This document shows positions 47,235 through 56,869 of a DNA stretch of 64,000 nucleotides, one piece after another (positions within the stretch are counted from its first letter, which is position 1; each line of letters starts with the position of its first letter). This stretch comes from Arsenophonus sp046530785. Its GTDB lineage: Bacteria; Pseudomonadota; Gammaproteobacteria; Enterobacterales; Enterobacteriaceae. Location: NCBI GenBank assembly GCA_046530785.1, contig JBHEQT010000002.1, positions 1 through 64,000 of the forward strand, written 5' to 3'. The notes beneath the pieces were generated by a model. The model did no database searches. It saw only the letters and a program-made list of their open reading frames with translations, and had not been told where the DNA came from. The position numbers and the translations under genes were made by a program.

Positions 47235-47290
47235 TTGACTAAAATGATCATTTTTCTTAAAATATGCTCTCAAAGTTTATCTGGTATAAT
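47235..47290 (+). promoter_or_regulatory. Tandem sigma-70-like promoter signals
   Basis: TTGACT (47235-47240), 17 bp, TAAAAT (47258-47263) is a near-consensus pair. Just downstream, TGGTATAAT (47282-47290) is an extended -10. No coding frame follows; instead there is a C-rich stretch (47349-47367) and the small repeat GGGTTTCCC (about 47397-47405). Might drive a small RNA, or antisense RNA to aspS. Confidence 0.35.
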
Positions 47291-47464
47291 GAGAATAATG
47301 TGTTGTTAATTAAAAGTCAGGTAAAATTTAAATTTTTTATTTAACAAAACCCAATCCCACCACCTCATTAATATATTAATAACATATGTCCTGAAGGGTT
47401 TCCCGCATATATATAGTTTTGAAAATTTGTTTTGTATAAAAGAATCACAGTAAAAAGATAATAT

Positions 47465-47546
47465 TTTTAATTTTATTTTGCTTTTTGTAGGAAAGATCTG
47501 AAATCTCTCTATGACGATTTTCTTGCATTTCGATACGTTTTTTATA
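47465..47546 (-). pseudogene. Unidentified short coding-like relic
   Basis: On the minus strand codons read YKKRIEMQENRHREISDLS then YKKQ, richer in G/C and in charged residues than random AT sequence. It lies downstream of aspS where nudB is expected but does not look like NudB. A faint likeness to the tail of DNA polymerase III theta (HolE) is not strong enough to name it. Confidence 0.2.
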
Positions 47547-47680
47547 AGAATAAAAAGATAAATAATTATTCATAAATGTTTTATATTTTAAAAATGCTTT
47601 CGTGAAAAAATATGACTATGAAAAATTAAATTCTAATATTAAATACGTTTAAAATAAAACATTGTTAATAATAATCTAAT

Positions 47681-47708
47681 CTCCTCCAGTAGAGGAGGGT
47701 AGGAGGAG
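47681..47708. repeat. GC-rich triple-arm hairpin after aspS
   Basis: CTCCTCC is followed by GAGGAGG and then by GGAGGAG, so two alternative stems are possible (6 bp with a 5-nt loop, or 7 bp with a 14-nt loop). It sits 60-85 nt beyond the aspS stop on the minus strand and may act as its terminator, although only a short T-rich tail follows. Same sequence style as 17176-17189 and 55627-55640. Confidence 0.45.
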
Positions 47709-47766
47709 ATATATTTTAATTTTAGAACTAATATTAATTTTAATTTGGTTTATAAATACTATGTAT

Positions 47767-49533
47767 TTATTTGTTTTTATTGATAATAGTTATATCCAAT
47801 TCTGATAATGAATTTAAATTAACCGCACTGGGAGCATCAGTTACTAAACAGGATGCTGTGCTTGTTTTTGGAAACGCAATTACATCACGAATATTTTCTG
47901 TTTCCGTTAGTAACATAACAAGCCTGTCTAAACCAAATGCTAAACCAGCATGTGGTGGTGTTCCATATTGTAATGCCTCTAATAAAAAACCAAATTTATC
48001 TTGCTGATCTGATTTGCTAATTTTACAGATTTCGAAAACAGTTTGTTGCATCTTATTATCATGAATACGAACTGATCCGCTACCAATTTCATAACCATTA
48101 ATAATCATATCATAGGAATTAGCAATAGCAGATAAAGGATTAGTTTTCAATTCTTCAGGAGTAAAATACTTTGGTGCAGTAAAAGGATGATGCATAGCAT
48201 TAAGGTTTCCGTTTTGATCTTCTTCAAACATTGGAAAATCAATAACCCATAATGGTTTCCAAGTATTATTTTTTGTGATTCCTAAGTCATTCCCTACCTT
48301 TAACCTTAATGCTCCCATAGCAGTATTAACAATATTTTTTTTTCCAGCTCCAAATAATAATATATCACCTACTTTAGCTTTAGTGCGTTCTAACAAATTA
48401 TTAATCACTTGTTGTGGTAAAAACTTAGCTATTGAATTTTTCATATCTACTTTATTTTCAATTAGTGAATTAACTTTCATCCAAACTAATCTCTTTAGTC
48501 TGTAAATACCAACAAATTCAATATAACTATTCAGTAGTTTACGAGTTAATTTTGTCACACACCCTGGAACACAAAGTGCAACTATACGTTCTTTTTGATT
48601 ATTAGCGATATCAGAAAATATTTTGAATTCAACTAGATTAATTAAATCAGAAACATCAATTAATTCTAAAGGATTACGTAAATCTGGTTTATCTGAACCA
48701 TAACGTTGTATGGCATCAGAAAAAGTTATTAAAGGAAAAGTTCCTAAGTCAATACCTTTATTTTCTTGCCATAAATAACGGATAAAACGTTCCATTATTT
48801 CACGAACTTGATCGGAACTCATAAAAGAAGTTTCTACGTCTATTTGAGTAAATTCAGGTTGACGATCAGCTCGTAAATCTTCATCACGAAAACATTTTAC
48901 TATTTGATAATAACGATCAAATCCAGACATCATCAATAATTGTTTAAAAAGTTGCGGTGATTGCGGTAAAGCATAAAATTCACCTTTATGAATGCGACTT
49001 GGGACAAGATAATCACGCGCACCTTCAGGTATTGTTTTTGTTAAAATAGGTGTTTCAATATCAATAAAACCTTCTGCATCCATAAAACGACGAACAAAAC
49101 TGGTAATTTTCGCTCGTTCTTTCAAACGAGTTATCATTTCTGGTCGTCGTAAATCAAGATAACGATATTTTAATCTAAATTCTTCGGAATTTTCTTGATT
49201 AATATCTATTGGTAATGGTTTCGCAGGATTAATAATGGTTAATGTTTCTGCAACAATTTCAATATCACCAGTAGATATTTCTTTATTGATTTGTTCTCTT
49301 TTTTTCACTATACCTGTGATCTGAATACAAAATTCATTACCTAATTTTGAAGCTTTAGTAAAAATTTTAGCATGATTTTTTTTCAAAAAAATAACTTGAA
49401 CTAAACCTTCTCGATCTCTCATATCGATAAAAATTAATTTTCCTAAATTACGTTGACGATTTACCCAACCACAGAGAGTTACTTTTTTCCCGACGTGAGA
49501 AATATCTAATTGTCCACAATAATTTGTCCGCAT
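47767..49533 (-). CDS. aspS: Aspartyl-tRNA synthetase
   Basis: Class II synthetase charging tRNA-Asp. 588 residues against 590 in E. coli. Seen: N-terminal OB-fold anticodon domain (CGWVNRQRNLGKLIFIDMRD), RYLDLRRPEM, motif 2 with CFRDEDLRADRQPEFTQIDVE (214-234), the bacterial insertion domain (about 290-420, here divergent), HPFTAP, and motif 3 GLAFGLDRLVMLL near residue 550. AAGGA lies upstream of the ATG. An in-frame T9/A9 tract at 48335-48343 encodes GKKN and is a possible slippage site. Plus-strand frames inside it are shadows. Confidence 0.97.
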   Translation of the reverse strand: MRTNYCGQLDISHVGKKVTLCGWVNRQRNLGKLIFIDMRDREGLVQVIFLKKNHAKIFTKASKLGNEFCIQITGIVKKREQINKEISTGDIEIVAETLTIINPAKPLPIDINQENSEEFRLKYRYLDLRRPEMITRLKERAKITSFVRRFMDAEGFIDIETPILTKTIPEGARDYLVPSRIHKGEFYALPQSPQLFKQLLMMSGFDRYYQIVKCFRDEDLRADRQPEFTQIDVETSFMSSDQVREIMERFIRYLWQENKGIDLGTFPLITFSDAIQRYGSDKPDLRNPLELIDVSDLINLVEFKIFSDIANNQKERIVALCVPGCVTKLTRKLLNSYIEFVGIYRLKRLVWMKVNSLIENKVDMKNSIAKFLPQQVINNLLERTKAKVGDILLFGAGKKNIVNTAMGALRLKVGNDLGITKNNTWKPLWVIDFPMFEEDQNGNLNAMHHPFTAPKYFTPEELKTNPLSAIANSYDMIINGYEIGSGSVRIHDNKMQQTVFEICKISKSDQQDKFGFLLEALQYGTPPHAGLAFGLDRLVMLLTETENIRDVIAFPKTSTASCLVTDAPSAVNLNSLSELDITIINKNK

Positions 49534-50321
49534 ACAAATATCCTTTTACTAATTATAGCTAAATTTATAAAATTTTCTTATAATAATAGGTTTAGTATTA
49601 TTTAATTTAAATATGATTAAAATATTGTTATTTTACAAAAATTTTATTTTGAAAATAAATGCTCATTATTATATTAAAAAATTATATTTTATTTTTTCTC
49701 AATTTTAAAAATTTTATTAATTTAATTAATTATAAAGTTACGCTATATAGTTTAAAGGATTGAAATATATTTGTTATTTATTATTGCATTTAATGCAATT
49801 CGAAATAATTAATTTTATAGATTTTTATTTATCACTTTAATTTTTTAAAGTTATCTTTAACAGTAATTAAATTTAAAAGTAATAACAAGTTACTTACAGC
49901 GATGATAATTTTATAAATTAAAAACAGTAATATATTCTTTAAAATAATTAAATTGGATATATTTCATCTCTATCTTTTTATATTTAATAATAAAGATAAA
50001 ATGGAGAAGTTGTGTTTAGTTTCTATTTATCTTTTGGTTAATTTTTAATATCTAGAGAATCTTTTATCAATTTAACTTAAAAGGTAGAGAATCTATTTTC
50101 GTTATTTTATTCGAACAAAGTAACTTTAGTTTTTATTATTTTTAGTAATTTTAGTTAAATTTATTATCTATTCTTGAATATTATTTTCAATAAAATTCTT
50201 ATTTTGATAATTATTACTATACTTAACTAATTTCCATCTTATATGATATTTAATTTATTTACTAATATAAATTCTATAGGGTATAATTGCTGTTATTTAC
50301 TGTTTAGTTGATAAACAAGTT
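49534..50321. other. Divergent spacer aspS / cmoA
   Basis: 788 bp of AT-rich sequence. In E. coli yecD, yecE and yecN lie here. No remnant is readable and no regulatory site is clear, although promoters for both flanking genes must be inside. Confidence 0.55.
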
Positions 50322-51071
50322 ATGTCTATTTATATTTTAGATAAACAGAAAGATACTTTATTTTCTACTCCTATTCTGGAATTAGGTTCCTGGAAATTTG
50401 ATGAAAAAGTTGCCGAAGTTTTTCCTGATATGATCAAACGCTCTGTTCCTTGCTATTCAAATATTATCAGTATGATTGGCGTACTATCAAGACATTTTGT
50501 CACACCTAATAGTACTATTTATGATCTTGGTTGTTCTTTAGGTGCAGCAGTATTATCAATTCTCCGTAATATTACGATTGAAAATTGTAAAATAATTGCT
50601 ATTGATAATTCAGTCGCGATGATTGAGCGTTTTCAAAGATATATTTACGATCATAAATCAAATATACAAATTGAAATAATTGAGGGAGATATTCTTGATA
50701 TTAAGATACAAAATGCATCAATGGTCATATTAAATTTTACCTTACAATTTATTGATCCAACTATTCGACAGGAATTAATTAATCGTATCTACCAAGGGTT
50801 AAATCCTGGAGGTGTCTTGGTGATATCAGAAAAATTCAATTTTACCGATGAAAAAGTTGAATCATTACTGTTTAAGATGCATTATGATTTTAAGAGAGCC
50901 AATGGATATAGTGAATTAGAGATAAATCAAAAGAACAATATGCTAAAAAATACTATGTTAACAGATTCGATTAATAAACATAGATCACGTATAAAAAATG
51001 CAGGATTTAATCATTGTGAGTTATGGTTTCAATGTTTTAATTTTGGTTCACTACTCGCTATAAAAGAGTAA
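50322..51071 (+). CDS. cmoA: Carboxy-S-adenosyl-L-methionine synthase CmoA
   Basis: Makes carboxy-SAM from SAM and prephenate for wobble-uridine modification. 249 residues, matching the family. DTLFSTPILELGSWKFDEKVAEVFPDM is followed by KRSVPCYSNIISMIG, the SAM site YDLGCSLGAAVLSILRNI (about residues 66-83), IIAIDNS, VILNFTLQF and GGVLVISEKF. The N-terminus is a few residues longer than E. coli. The stop at 51069-51071 is one base before the cmoB ATG, so the two genes are coupled. Activity presupposes prephenate from the shikimate pathway, which is not in the window. Confidence 0.96.
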   Translation: MSIYILDKQKDTLFSTPILELGSWKFDEKVAEVFPDMIKRSVPCYSNIISMIGVLSRHFVTPNSTIYDLGCSLGAAVLSILRNITIENCKIIAIDNSVAMIERFQRYIYDHKSNIQIEIIEGDILDIKIQNASMVILNFTLQFIDPTIRQELINRIYQGLNPGGVLVISEKFNFTDEKVESLLFKMHYDFKRANGYSELEINQKNNMLKNTMLTDSINKHRSRIKNAGFNHCELWFQCFNFGSLLAIKE

Positions 51072-51072
51072 A

Positions 51073-52044
51073 ATGATGATAAATTTTGATCAATTTTATA
51101 AAAAAAGTTCCTTAAGATCACTTGATCTTTGGTTAGAAACCCTACCTTTTCAAATTGAAAAATGGAAAAAAACTCAACATGGACAATTTAAGCATTGGCA
51201 AAAAATAGTGAAAAATCTACCAAACATAACACCTACTGACTTAAATCTAAAAACTTCAGTAATTGCAAAAAAGGAGATTCCACTTTCTTCAAAAAATAAG
51301 AACCGAATCATTTACTTATTAAAAAATTTAATGCCATGGCGTAAAGGACAGTTTTTTCTTTACGGTATTAAAATTGATTCTGAATGGCGTTCAGACTGGA
51401 AATGGAATCGTATTTTGCCTTATGTTTCACCATTAACAAATAAACAAATACTTGATGTTGGTTGTGGTAATGGTTATTATATGTGGAGAATGGTTGGTGA
51501 AGGAGCAAAAATTGTTATTGGTATTGATCCTTCTAAACTATTTTTATGTCAATTTGAAGCTGTGCGTAAATTAATTGGAGTTAATCAATTAGTGCATCTA
51601 TTACCAATAGGTATTGAGAAACTCCCCCATTTAGCAATCTTTGATACTGTATTTTCAATGGGTATTCTTTATCATCGCCGTTCACCTTTAGATCATCTAT
51701 ATCAAATAAAAAATCAATTAGTTTCCGGTGGTGAGCTAGTACTTGAAAGTTTAGTTATTGATGGTGATAAAACTCAATGTTTAATACCTAATGATCGTTA
51801 TGCTAAAATGCGTAATGTATATTTTATTCCATCAGCAAAAATGCTTAAAATCTGGCTAGAAAAATGTGGTTTTTACAATATACATATTGTTGATCAAACA
51901 GTAACAACTATACAAGAACAGAGAAAAACAGCCTGGATAGAAACAGAGTCATTAATAAATTTTCTTGATCAAAATAACAGTCATTTGACTGTTGAAGGTT
52001 ATCCTGCTCCTTTACGCGCCACTTTAATTGCTACAAAAAAATAA
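51073..52044 (+). CDS. cmoB: tRNA U34 carboxymethyltransferase CmoB
   Basis: Uses the carboxy-SAM made by CmoA to convert 5-hydroxyuridine-34 into 5-carboxymethoxyuridine, which lets one tRNA read several third-position bases. 323 residues as usual. The N-terminal part has LMPWRKGQF and EWRSDWKWNR. The Rossmann methyltransferase site is LDVGCGNGYYMWRM (about 130-143), then GIDPSKLFLCQFEAVRKL, VFSMGILYHRRSPLDHL, and the end EGYPAPLRATLIATKK. Two adjacent ATGs (51073, 51076) are possible starts; the second matches the E. coli N-terminus (MIDF) best. It overlaps nothing and trails cmoA by one base. Confidence 0.96.
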   Translation: MMINFDQFYKKSSLRSLDLWLETLPFQIEKWKKTQHGQFKHWQKIVKNLPNITPTDLNLKTSVIAKKEIPLSSKNKNRIIYLLKNLMPWRKGQFFLYGIKIDSEWRSDWKWNRILPYVSPLTNKQILDVGCGNGYYMWRMVGEGAKIVIGIDPSKLFLCQFEAVRKLIGVNQLVHLLPIGIEKLPHLAIFDTVFSMGILYHRRSPLDHLYQIKNQLVSGGELVLESLVIDGDKTQCLIPNDRYAKMRNVYFIPSAKMLKIWLEKCGFYNIHIVDQTVTTIQEQRKTAWIETESLINFLDQNNSHLTVEGYPAPLRATLIATKK

Positions 52045-52057
52045 ATATTTATTTTTT
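52036..52057 (+). terminator. AT palindrome at the cmoB stop
   Basis: An 11-bp perfect A/T palindrome (36-46 against 47-57 of this kilobase) spanning the stop codon, followed by ATTATTTTAATTTTTTT. Could serve as a weak terminator for cmoAB; all-AT stems make this uncertain. Confidence 0.3.
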
Positions 52058-53336
52058 ATTATTTTAATTTTTTTATTATTTAAAATTAATGAATTTTTGT
52101 TAATTATTTTCTCCTTAGTTTAATTTTCATAAATTATGATTTATATTCATTTATCTTCATATAAAAAATTATTTTTATCTCTTTCTTTATACAAATGTAT
52201 AATCTTATACAGTTTAAAATATTTTCTAAAAGAAATGTTTGTTTCCAATAATTCTACATTAATAAATTTTTATAAAATTAAGAACTTCCACCTTGTATTT
52301 TTTTAAATGATTATATTTAATTGTTTTTTAACAAACCTAAACCTAATTTTTTATTATAGTATAAAATTAATATACAAAGGTAATTCAAAATATTGAAACC
52401 TTACATATAAATTTTTTAGATCAATTATATATATCAAAATGTAATGAAAAATAAAACCAATATAAATAAATACATGCTTTAAAGAATATTTTGTTACCAA
52501 TATTTCATACTAATTTAGTTTAATATGGCAATAGATCTCCATTTTGAAAAATTTAATTGATTGATAAATTTAATAATAACTTATTTAATAGTTTTAACTT
52601 TCTTTATCTAGTTTAATGGGAATTCTCTTCTTTAAGATATTCAATTAAATAGAAAAGTTATATTATATAACCTTTTAATTCTATTTTTATTTTTTAAATT
52701 AAAAGTAGAATTCTTCTCCAATTTTTGGATAGATAATAAAAAAGGTTAATAGAAAAATTTTTTGTTATAAATTTTCAAGTAATTATAGCGGAATATTAAA
52801 TTTAAGATCATAGAAATAAATTCTTTAATAAATTGCAATAAACAGTTACTATCGATCATTAAATATCTTTATTCTATTTTATTTATCAACTTAAGATTAT
52901 ACCTTTTATAGGAAAAATTTTAAAAACCTTCAAAATTAAAAGAATAACAATTTTATTATTAAAATAATATTGTTTAAGAATAATATTCCCAATATATTTT
53001 GAACTTTTGTATACATTTTTAAAAAATAAATATGATTTAATATATATAATTTTGGAAGTGATATTCCAATTAAAATTTTAATTTTGAAACTATTAAAATT
53101 TTTAAAAGTTAAATAAATATAAAATTCTCTGTTGGTTCCGTTTACAAATATGACAAGATCAGATCCCTATATCTGATGTTATTTTAAATAATAAAGTTAT
53201 TGATTAAATAATTAACAGTAAAATATGAATAGTTCCATTACATTATTATATAATGAACTATTTTATTATAATTTTCATAGATGTTGAATTTTAATATATT
53301 AAACATAGAAACTATTTTATCATTAAGGTAATTCAG
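52045..53336. other. Spacer cmoB / argS (torYZ-cutC-yecM position)
   Basis: 1.29 kb of AT-rich sequence. In E. coli several genes (torZ, torY, cutC, yecM) lie here. No relic is recognisable. An imperfect hairpin with AATAGTTC/GAACTATT arms lies about 100 bp before argS and is followed by a T-rich stretch. Confidence 0.55.
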
Positions 53337-55067
53337 GTGAACATTCAGGCTTTTCTTTCAGAGAAACTTACTAATGCTTTAATCGCTGCGGGAGCTCCTA
53401 AGGGTAGTAAAGCATATATCCGTTCTTCAAGGAAAGCTCAATATGGTGATTATCAAGTTAACGGTGCAATATCTGCAGCTAAGAAAATCGGCATCCCTCC
53501 AGTTCAATTAGCTGAAAAAATATTAAAAGAACTAAATCTTGAAGGTATTAGCAATAAAGTTGAAATAGCAGGACCTGGTTTTATTAACATTTTTCTTGAT
53601 AAAAAATGGATAGCTAAACATATTGAATTCACCTTGCAACATAAAAAATTAGCCATTACTGAAGTTGTACCTCAAACTATTGTTATTGACTACTCTGCTC
53701 CTAATATAGCAAAACAAATGCATGTTGGTCATTTACGTTCTACCATTATTGGTGATGCTATTGCTCGCACGTTAGAGTTTTTAGGTCATAAAATAATACG
53801 TGCTAACCATATCGGTGATTGGGGTACTCAGTTTGGTATGCTAATTGTTTATCTGGAAAAAGTTCAACAAGAAAATACTACTGATATAGCTTTATCTGAT
53901 TTGGAAACTTTCTATCGTGAAGCTAAAAAATATTATGATGAAGACGAAAGCTTTGCAGAGATTGCTCGTAATTATGTAGTTAGATTACAATCTGGTGATG
54001 AATATTGTCGTAAAATGTGGCGTAAATTAGTTGATATTACCATGGAACAAAATCAAAAAACCTATAATCGTTTAAATGTAACATTGAGTGAAAAAGATGT
54101 AATGGGTGAAAGCTTATATAATAATATGCTATCTTTTATTGTCGATGATTTAAAAGCTAAGGGCTTAGCTGTTAAAAGTGATTCCGCTATAGTTGTCTAT
54201 TTAGATGAATTTAAAAATAAGGATGGTGATCCAATGGGTGTAATCATTCAAAAGAATGATGGGGGCTATCTCTATACGACAACAGATATTGCTTGCGCAA
54301 AATATCGTCATGAAATATTACATGCTGATCGTGTATTATACTATGTAGATTCTCGACAACATCAGCATTTTATGCAAGTTTGGGCTATTGCACGTAAAGC
54401 TGGTTATATTCCTGATACAATGTCATTAGAGCATCATATGTTTGGGATGATGACAGGTAAAAATGGTAAACCGTTTAAAACTCGATCGGGAGGAACGATC
54501 CATCTCACTGATTTACTTGATGAAGCAATCGATAGAGCTGCTCATCTTATCCGAAAAAAAAATCCCTCTCTTCCAGAGGAAGAATTACAATCGATTGTTC
54601 AAGCAATTGGTATTGGTGCGATAAAATATGCTGATTTATCGAAAAATCGTATAACTGAATATATTTTTGATTGGGACAATATGTTATCTTTTGAAGGTAA
54701 TACTGCTCCTTATATGCAATATGCATATACCAGAATTGCTTCCATTTTTAAACGGGCTAATGTTAATTTAACATCGCTAACTGAACCTGTGACTTTAGAA
54801 AATGAACATGAACAACTTCTCGCAATTCGTCTATTACAATTTGAAGAGACAATACTAAGTGTTGCTCGAAAAGGTTTACCACATATTATGTGTGGTTATT
54901 TATATGATTTAGCTGGTTTATTTTCTAGATTTTATGAAAATTGTCCAATTTTAAATGCAAAAAATAAATCTTTAAAAGAAAGCCGATTAAAACTAGCGTT
55001 TTTGACAAAAAAAATATTAAAAACTGGTTTAGACACATTAGGGATTCAAACGATAGAAAAAATGTAA
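53337..55067 (+). CDS. argS: Arginyl-tRNA synthetase
   Basis: Class Ia synthetase for tRNA-Arg, 576 residues (E. coli 577). The N-terminal Add-1 domain ends about residue 110. The HIGH-type motif is SAPNIAKQMHVGHLRSTIIGD (HVGH 129-132). RANHIGDWGTQFGM follows, and the MSK region is replaced by GKPFKTRSGGTIHLTDL, as usual for ArgRS. The C-terminal anticodon domain ends DTLGIQTIEKM. Translation starts at GTG (53337) with AAGG upstream, aligning with MNIQALLSEK of E. coli. An A9 tract at 54554-54562 lies in frame. Confidence 0.97.
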   Translation: MNIQAFLSEKLTNALIAAGAPKGSKAYIRSSRKAQYGDYQVNGAISAAKKIGIPPVQLAEKILKELNLEGISNKVEIAGPGFINIFLDKKWIAKHIEFTLQHKKLAITEVVPQTIVIDYSAPNIAKQMHVGHLRSTIIGDAIARTLEFLGHKIIRANHIGDWGTQFGMLIVYLEKVQQENTTDIALSDLETFYREAKKYYDEDESFAEIARNYVVRLQSGDEYCRKMWRKLVDITMEQNQKTYNRLNVTLSEKDVMGESLYNNMLSFIVDDLKAKGLAVKSDSAIVVYLDEFKNKDGDPMGVIIQKNDGGYLYTTTDIACAKYRHEILHADRVLYYVDSRQHQHFMQVWAIARKAGYIPDTMSLEHHMFGMMTGKNGKPFKTRSGGTIHLTDLLDEAIDRAAHLIRKKNPSLPEEELQSIVQAIGIGAIKYADLSKNRITEYIFDWDNMLSFEGNTAPYMQYAYTRIASIFKRANVNLTSLTEPVTLENEHEQLLAIRLLQFEETILSVARKGLPHIMCGYLYDLAGLFSRFYENCPILNAKNKSLKESRLKLAFLTKKILKTGLDTLGIQTIEKM

Positions 55068-55626
55068 TCTTTTTATCTATACTAAATATAAGATTTACTA
55101 ATAAAGAAATTGTATACTTATACTAATTGATATCTTTATAAATTAAAAATTATTTAGGTATGGTTATTAAAAGAAAGAAAAGTAACTAATATGATGATCA
55201 AAAAAATAATGAATATAATTATTCAATAGTGCAGCAATATATAAAATATATTTAAAATTGCTATTCGTAATTATTATACAACAATAAAAATATTATATTA
55301 TATCAATATGTATATTATAATACTATTTTATTAAATTAAACAATAAAATGTAATATAAAATATGTCCATATTATTTTTATATTTTTCTTAGTGTATAGAA
55401 TTTTTCAAAATATACTAAATATCGTTAGTATTATATCAATATCTAAAATTAAGCATAATCTCTCTTATTATATAAAAGATAATTTTTATGAATCGCTAAT
55501 ATTCATATTTTCATTAAACATCTTAATAAGATAAAAATATCTTTTCCCCAGAGAGGTTTAACGTTAAAATACTTTATTTTTGCTCCTCTGAGAAAAAATA
55601 ATTTTAAATAAACTTCATTTATACTA

Positions 55627-55685
55627 CTCCTAAGGAGGGTAGAGTATTTTTTTCTACCATAAAATCTCGTAATAGTAGGGGAGGG
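55627..55685. repeat. GC-rich island with CTCCT-A-AGGAGGG hairpin
   Basis: CTCCTAAGGAGGGTAGAG at 55627-55644 is followed 30 nt later by GTAGGGGAGGGATATAG. Sequence style matches the islands at 17176, 47681 and 56000, which argues for a dispersed family or a shared mutational origin. Confidence 0.4.
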
Positions 55686-56711
55686 ATATAGAAGAAATAA
55701 GTATAACTTTATTCACTCTATTTCAAATAGAAATCTATGATATTGTATTTAATTATTATTAAATAATATTTTATTGTAAAATATATGTAATTTTATAAAA
55801 AATATGAAAGAAAATATATCCCATCGTTATCAAAATAGATAGTAAACGATTATCGCGTTTATATTCATAATATTGATATTAATCAATTAGTTAGAATAGA
55901 AATACTATAAATATAGAAATTAAAATTAAAATTTCTATCGTTAGATTTATTCAATATTTTCAATAAAAGCTATAATTTTAATATATAAAGAGAAAAAAGG
56001 AGGGGGGTTAATAGAAGACTATAAATATTACAATCGATAAAACTCCTTCATATCCAGTGAGTAAAATAAAAATATTTTTTATAAATATATATAAGGTTTA
56101 TCTATAATAAATAACATTTATTTATAAAAAAATCTTCACTGATTCTTTTTATTTTACTCACTATCCTTTTTATACGAAAATTTATACTTATAAAATAAAT
56201 ATGAATTTTCTGATTTAATATTTCTTTTAAATACCAAAATCCTCTCAAATAAAGAAAAGTTTAAAACTTATCCTTTCTTTCTAATCTAGAAGATCGTATT
56301 AAAGTTTCAAGAAAATAGTATTTTCCTAATGATTACTTTTAGTTAAAATATAGAGAAACTTATCTTTTATTATAAAAAAGTAATCTCTTTTCAAATAAGG
56401 GCTGGAATTCCCCGTAAAATAACTATTTATTTTCTATTTTATCAGATATTAACTAATTTTAACGTTATATAAATTTACAAATCTGTTCATTTATGTTTTT
56501 AGTATATTTATTTGTATAAAACAATTAAAAGATAAATAGAAGTATTTTCTACTAATTAGTTTTTATTTATACCATATAGTAGGATAAATGTTAATGCCTT
56601 TAAACTCTAGAATAAATTTCTTCCATTTCGATATATCATAACTTTATTTAAATAAATTATCTGCTTTTATTATCTCTTCTCTCTCTAGAAGAGATTTTCA
56701 GAGGAAAATGT

Positions 56712-56733
56712 AATGTGTAATGAATTACACATT
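56712..56733 (-). terminator. Possible ybhL terminator
   Basis: AATGTGTAAT and ATTACACATT form a perfect 10-bp stem with a 2-nt loop, about 137 nt beyond the ybhL stop on the minus strand, followed there by ACATTTTCC. The distance makes the link to ybhL uncertain. Confidence 0.4.
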
Positions 56734-56869
56734 CAATATTAAACTTTAAATATGCTCCTATAATTATTAATAAGGAGAATAGAAATTCTACTTTTATAGA
56801 AAAGAAAAATATCGCTTAAGATTAATGATTAATATAATTGATTGTATTTTTTAATAAAACTTAATTAAA

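Larger units (their letters stand above)
43424..47766. other. Desert between znuB and aspS (ruvBAC-yebC-nudB position)
   Basis: 4.3 kb. In E. coli this interval holds ruvB, ruvA, ruvC, yebC and nudB, about 3.3 kb of genes. No RuvB P-loop or other motif could be read. Contents: znuCB terminator, a 21-bp perfect hairpin (44091-44134), a promoter-like pair (47235-47290) in front of a C-rich stretch, a short coding-like relic (about 47465-47546, minus) and GC-rich hairpins after aspS (47681-47708). Confidence 0.6.
55068..56869. other. Desert between argS and ybhL
   Basis: 1.8 kb between convergent genes, no assignable frame. It holds a cluster of G/C islands: CTCCT-A-AGGAG hairpin (55627-55637), GTAGGGGAGGG (55675-55685) and GGAGGGGGG (about 55999-56007). 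A stem ATCTCTTCT/AGAAGAGAT with T tail is at 56672-56698, and there is a perfect 10-bp hairpin after ybhL (56712-56733). Confidence 0.6.
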
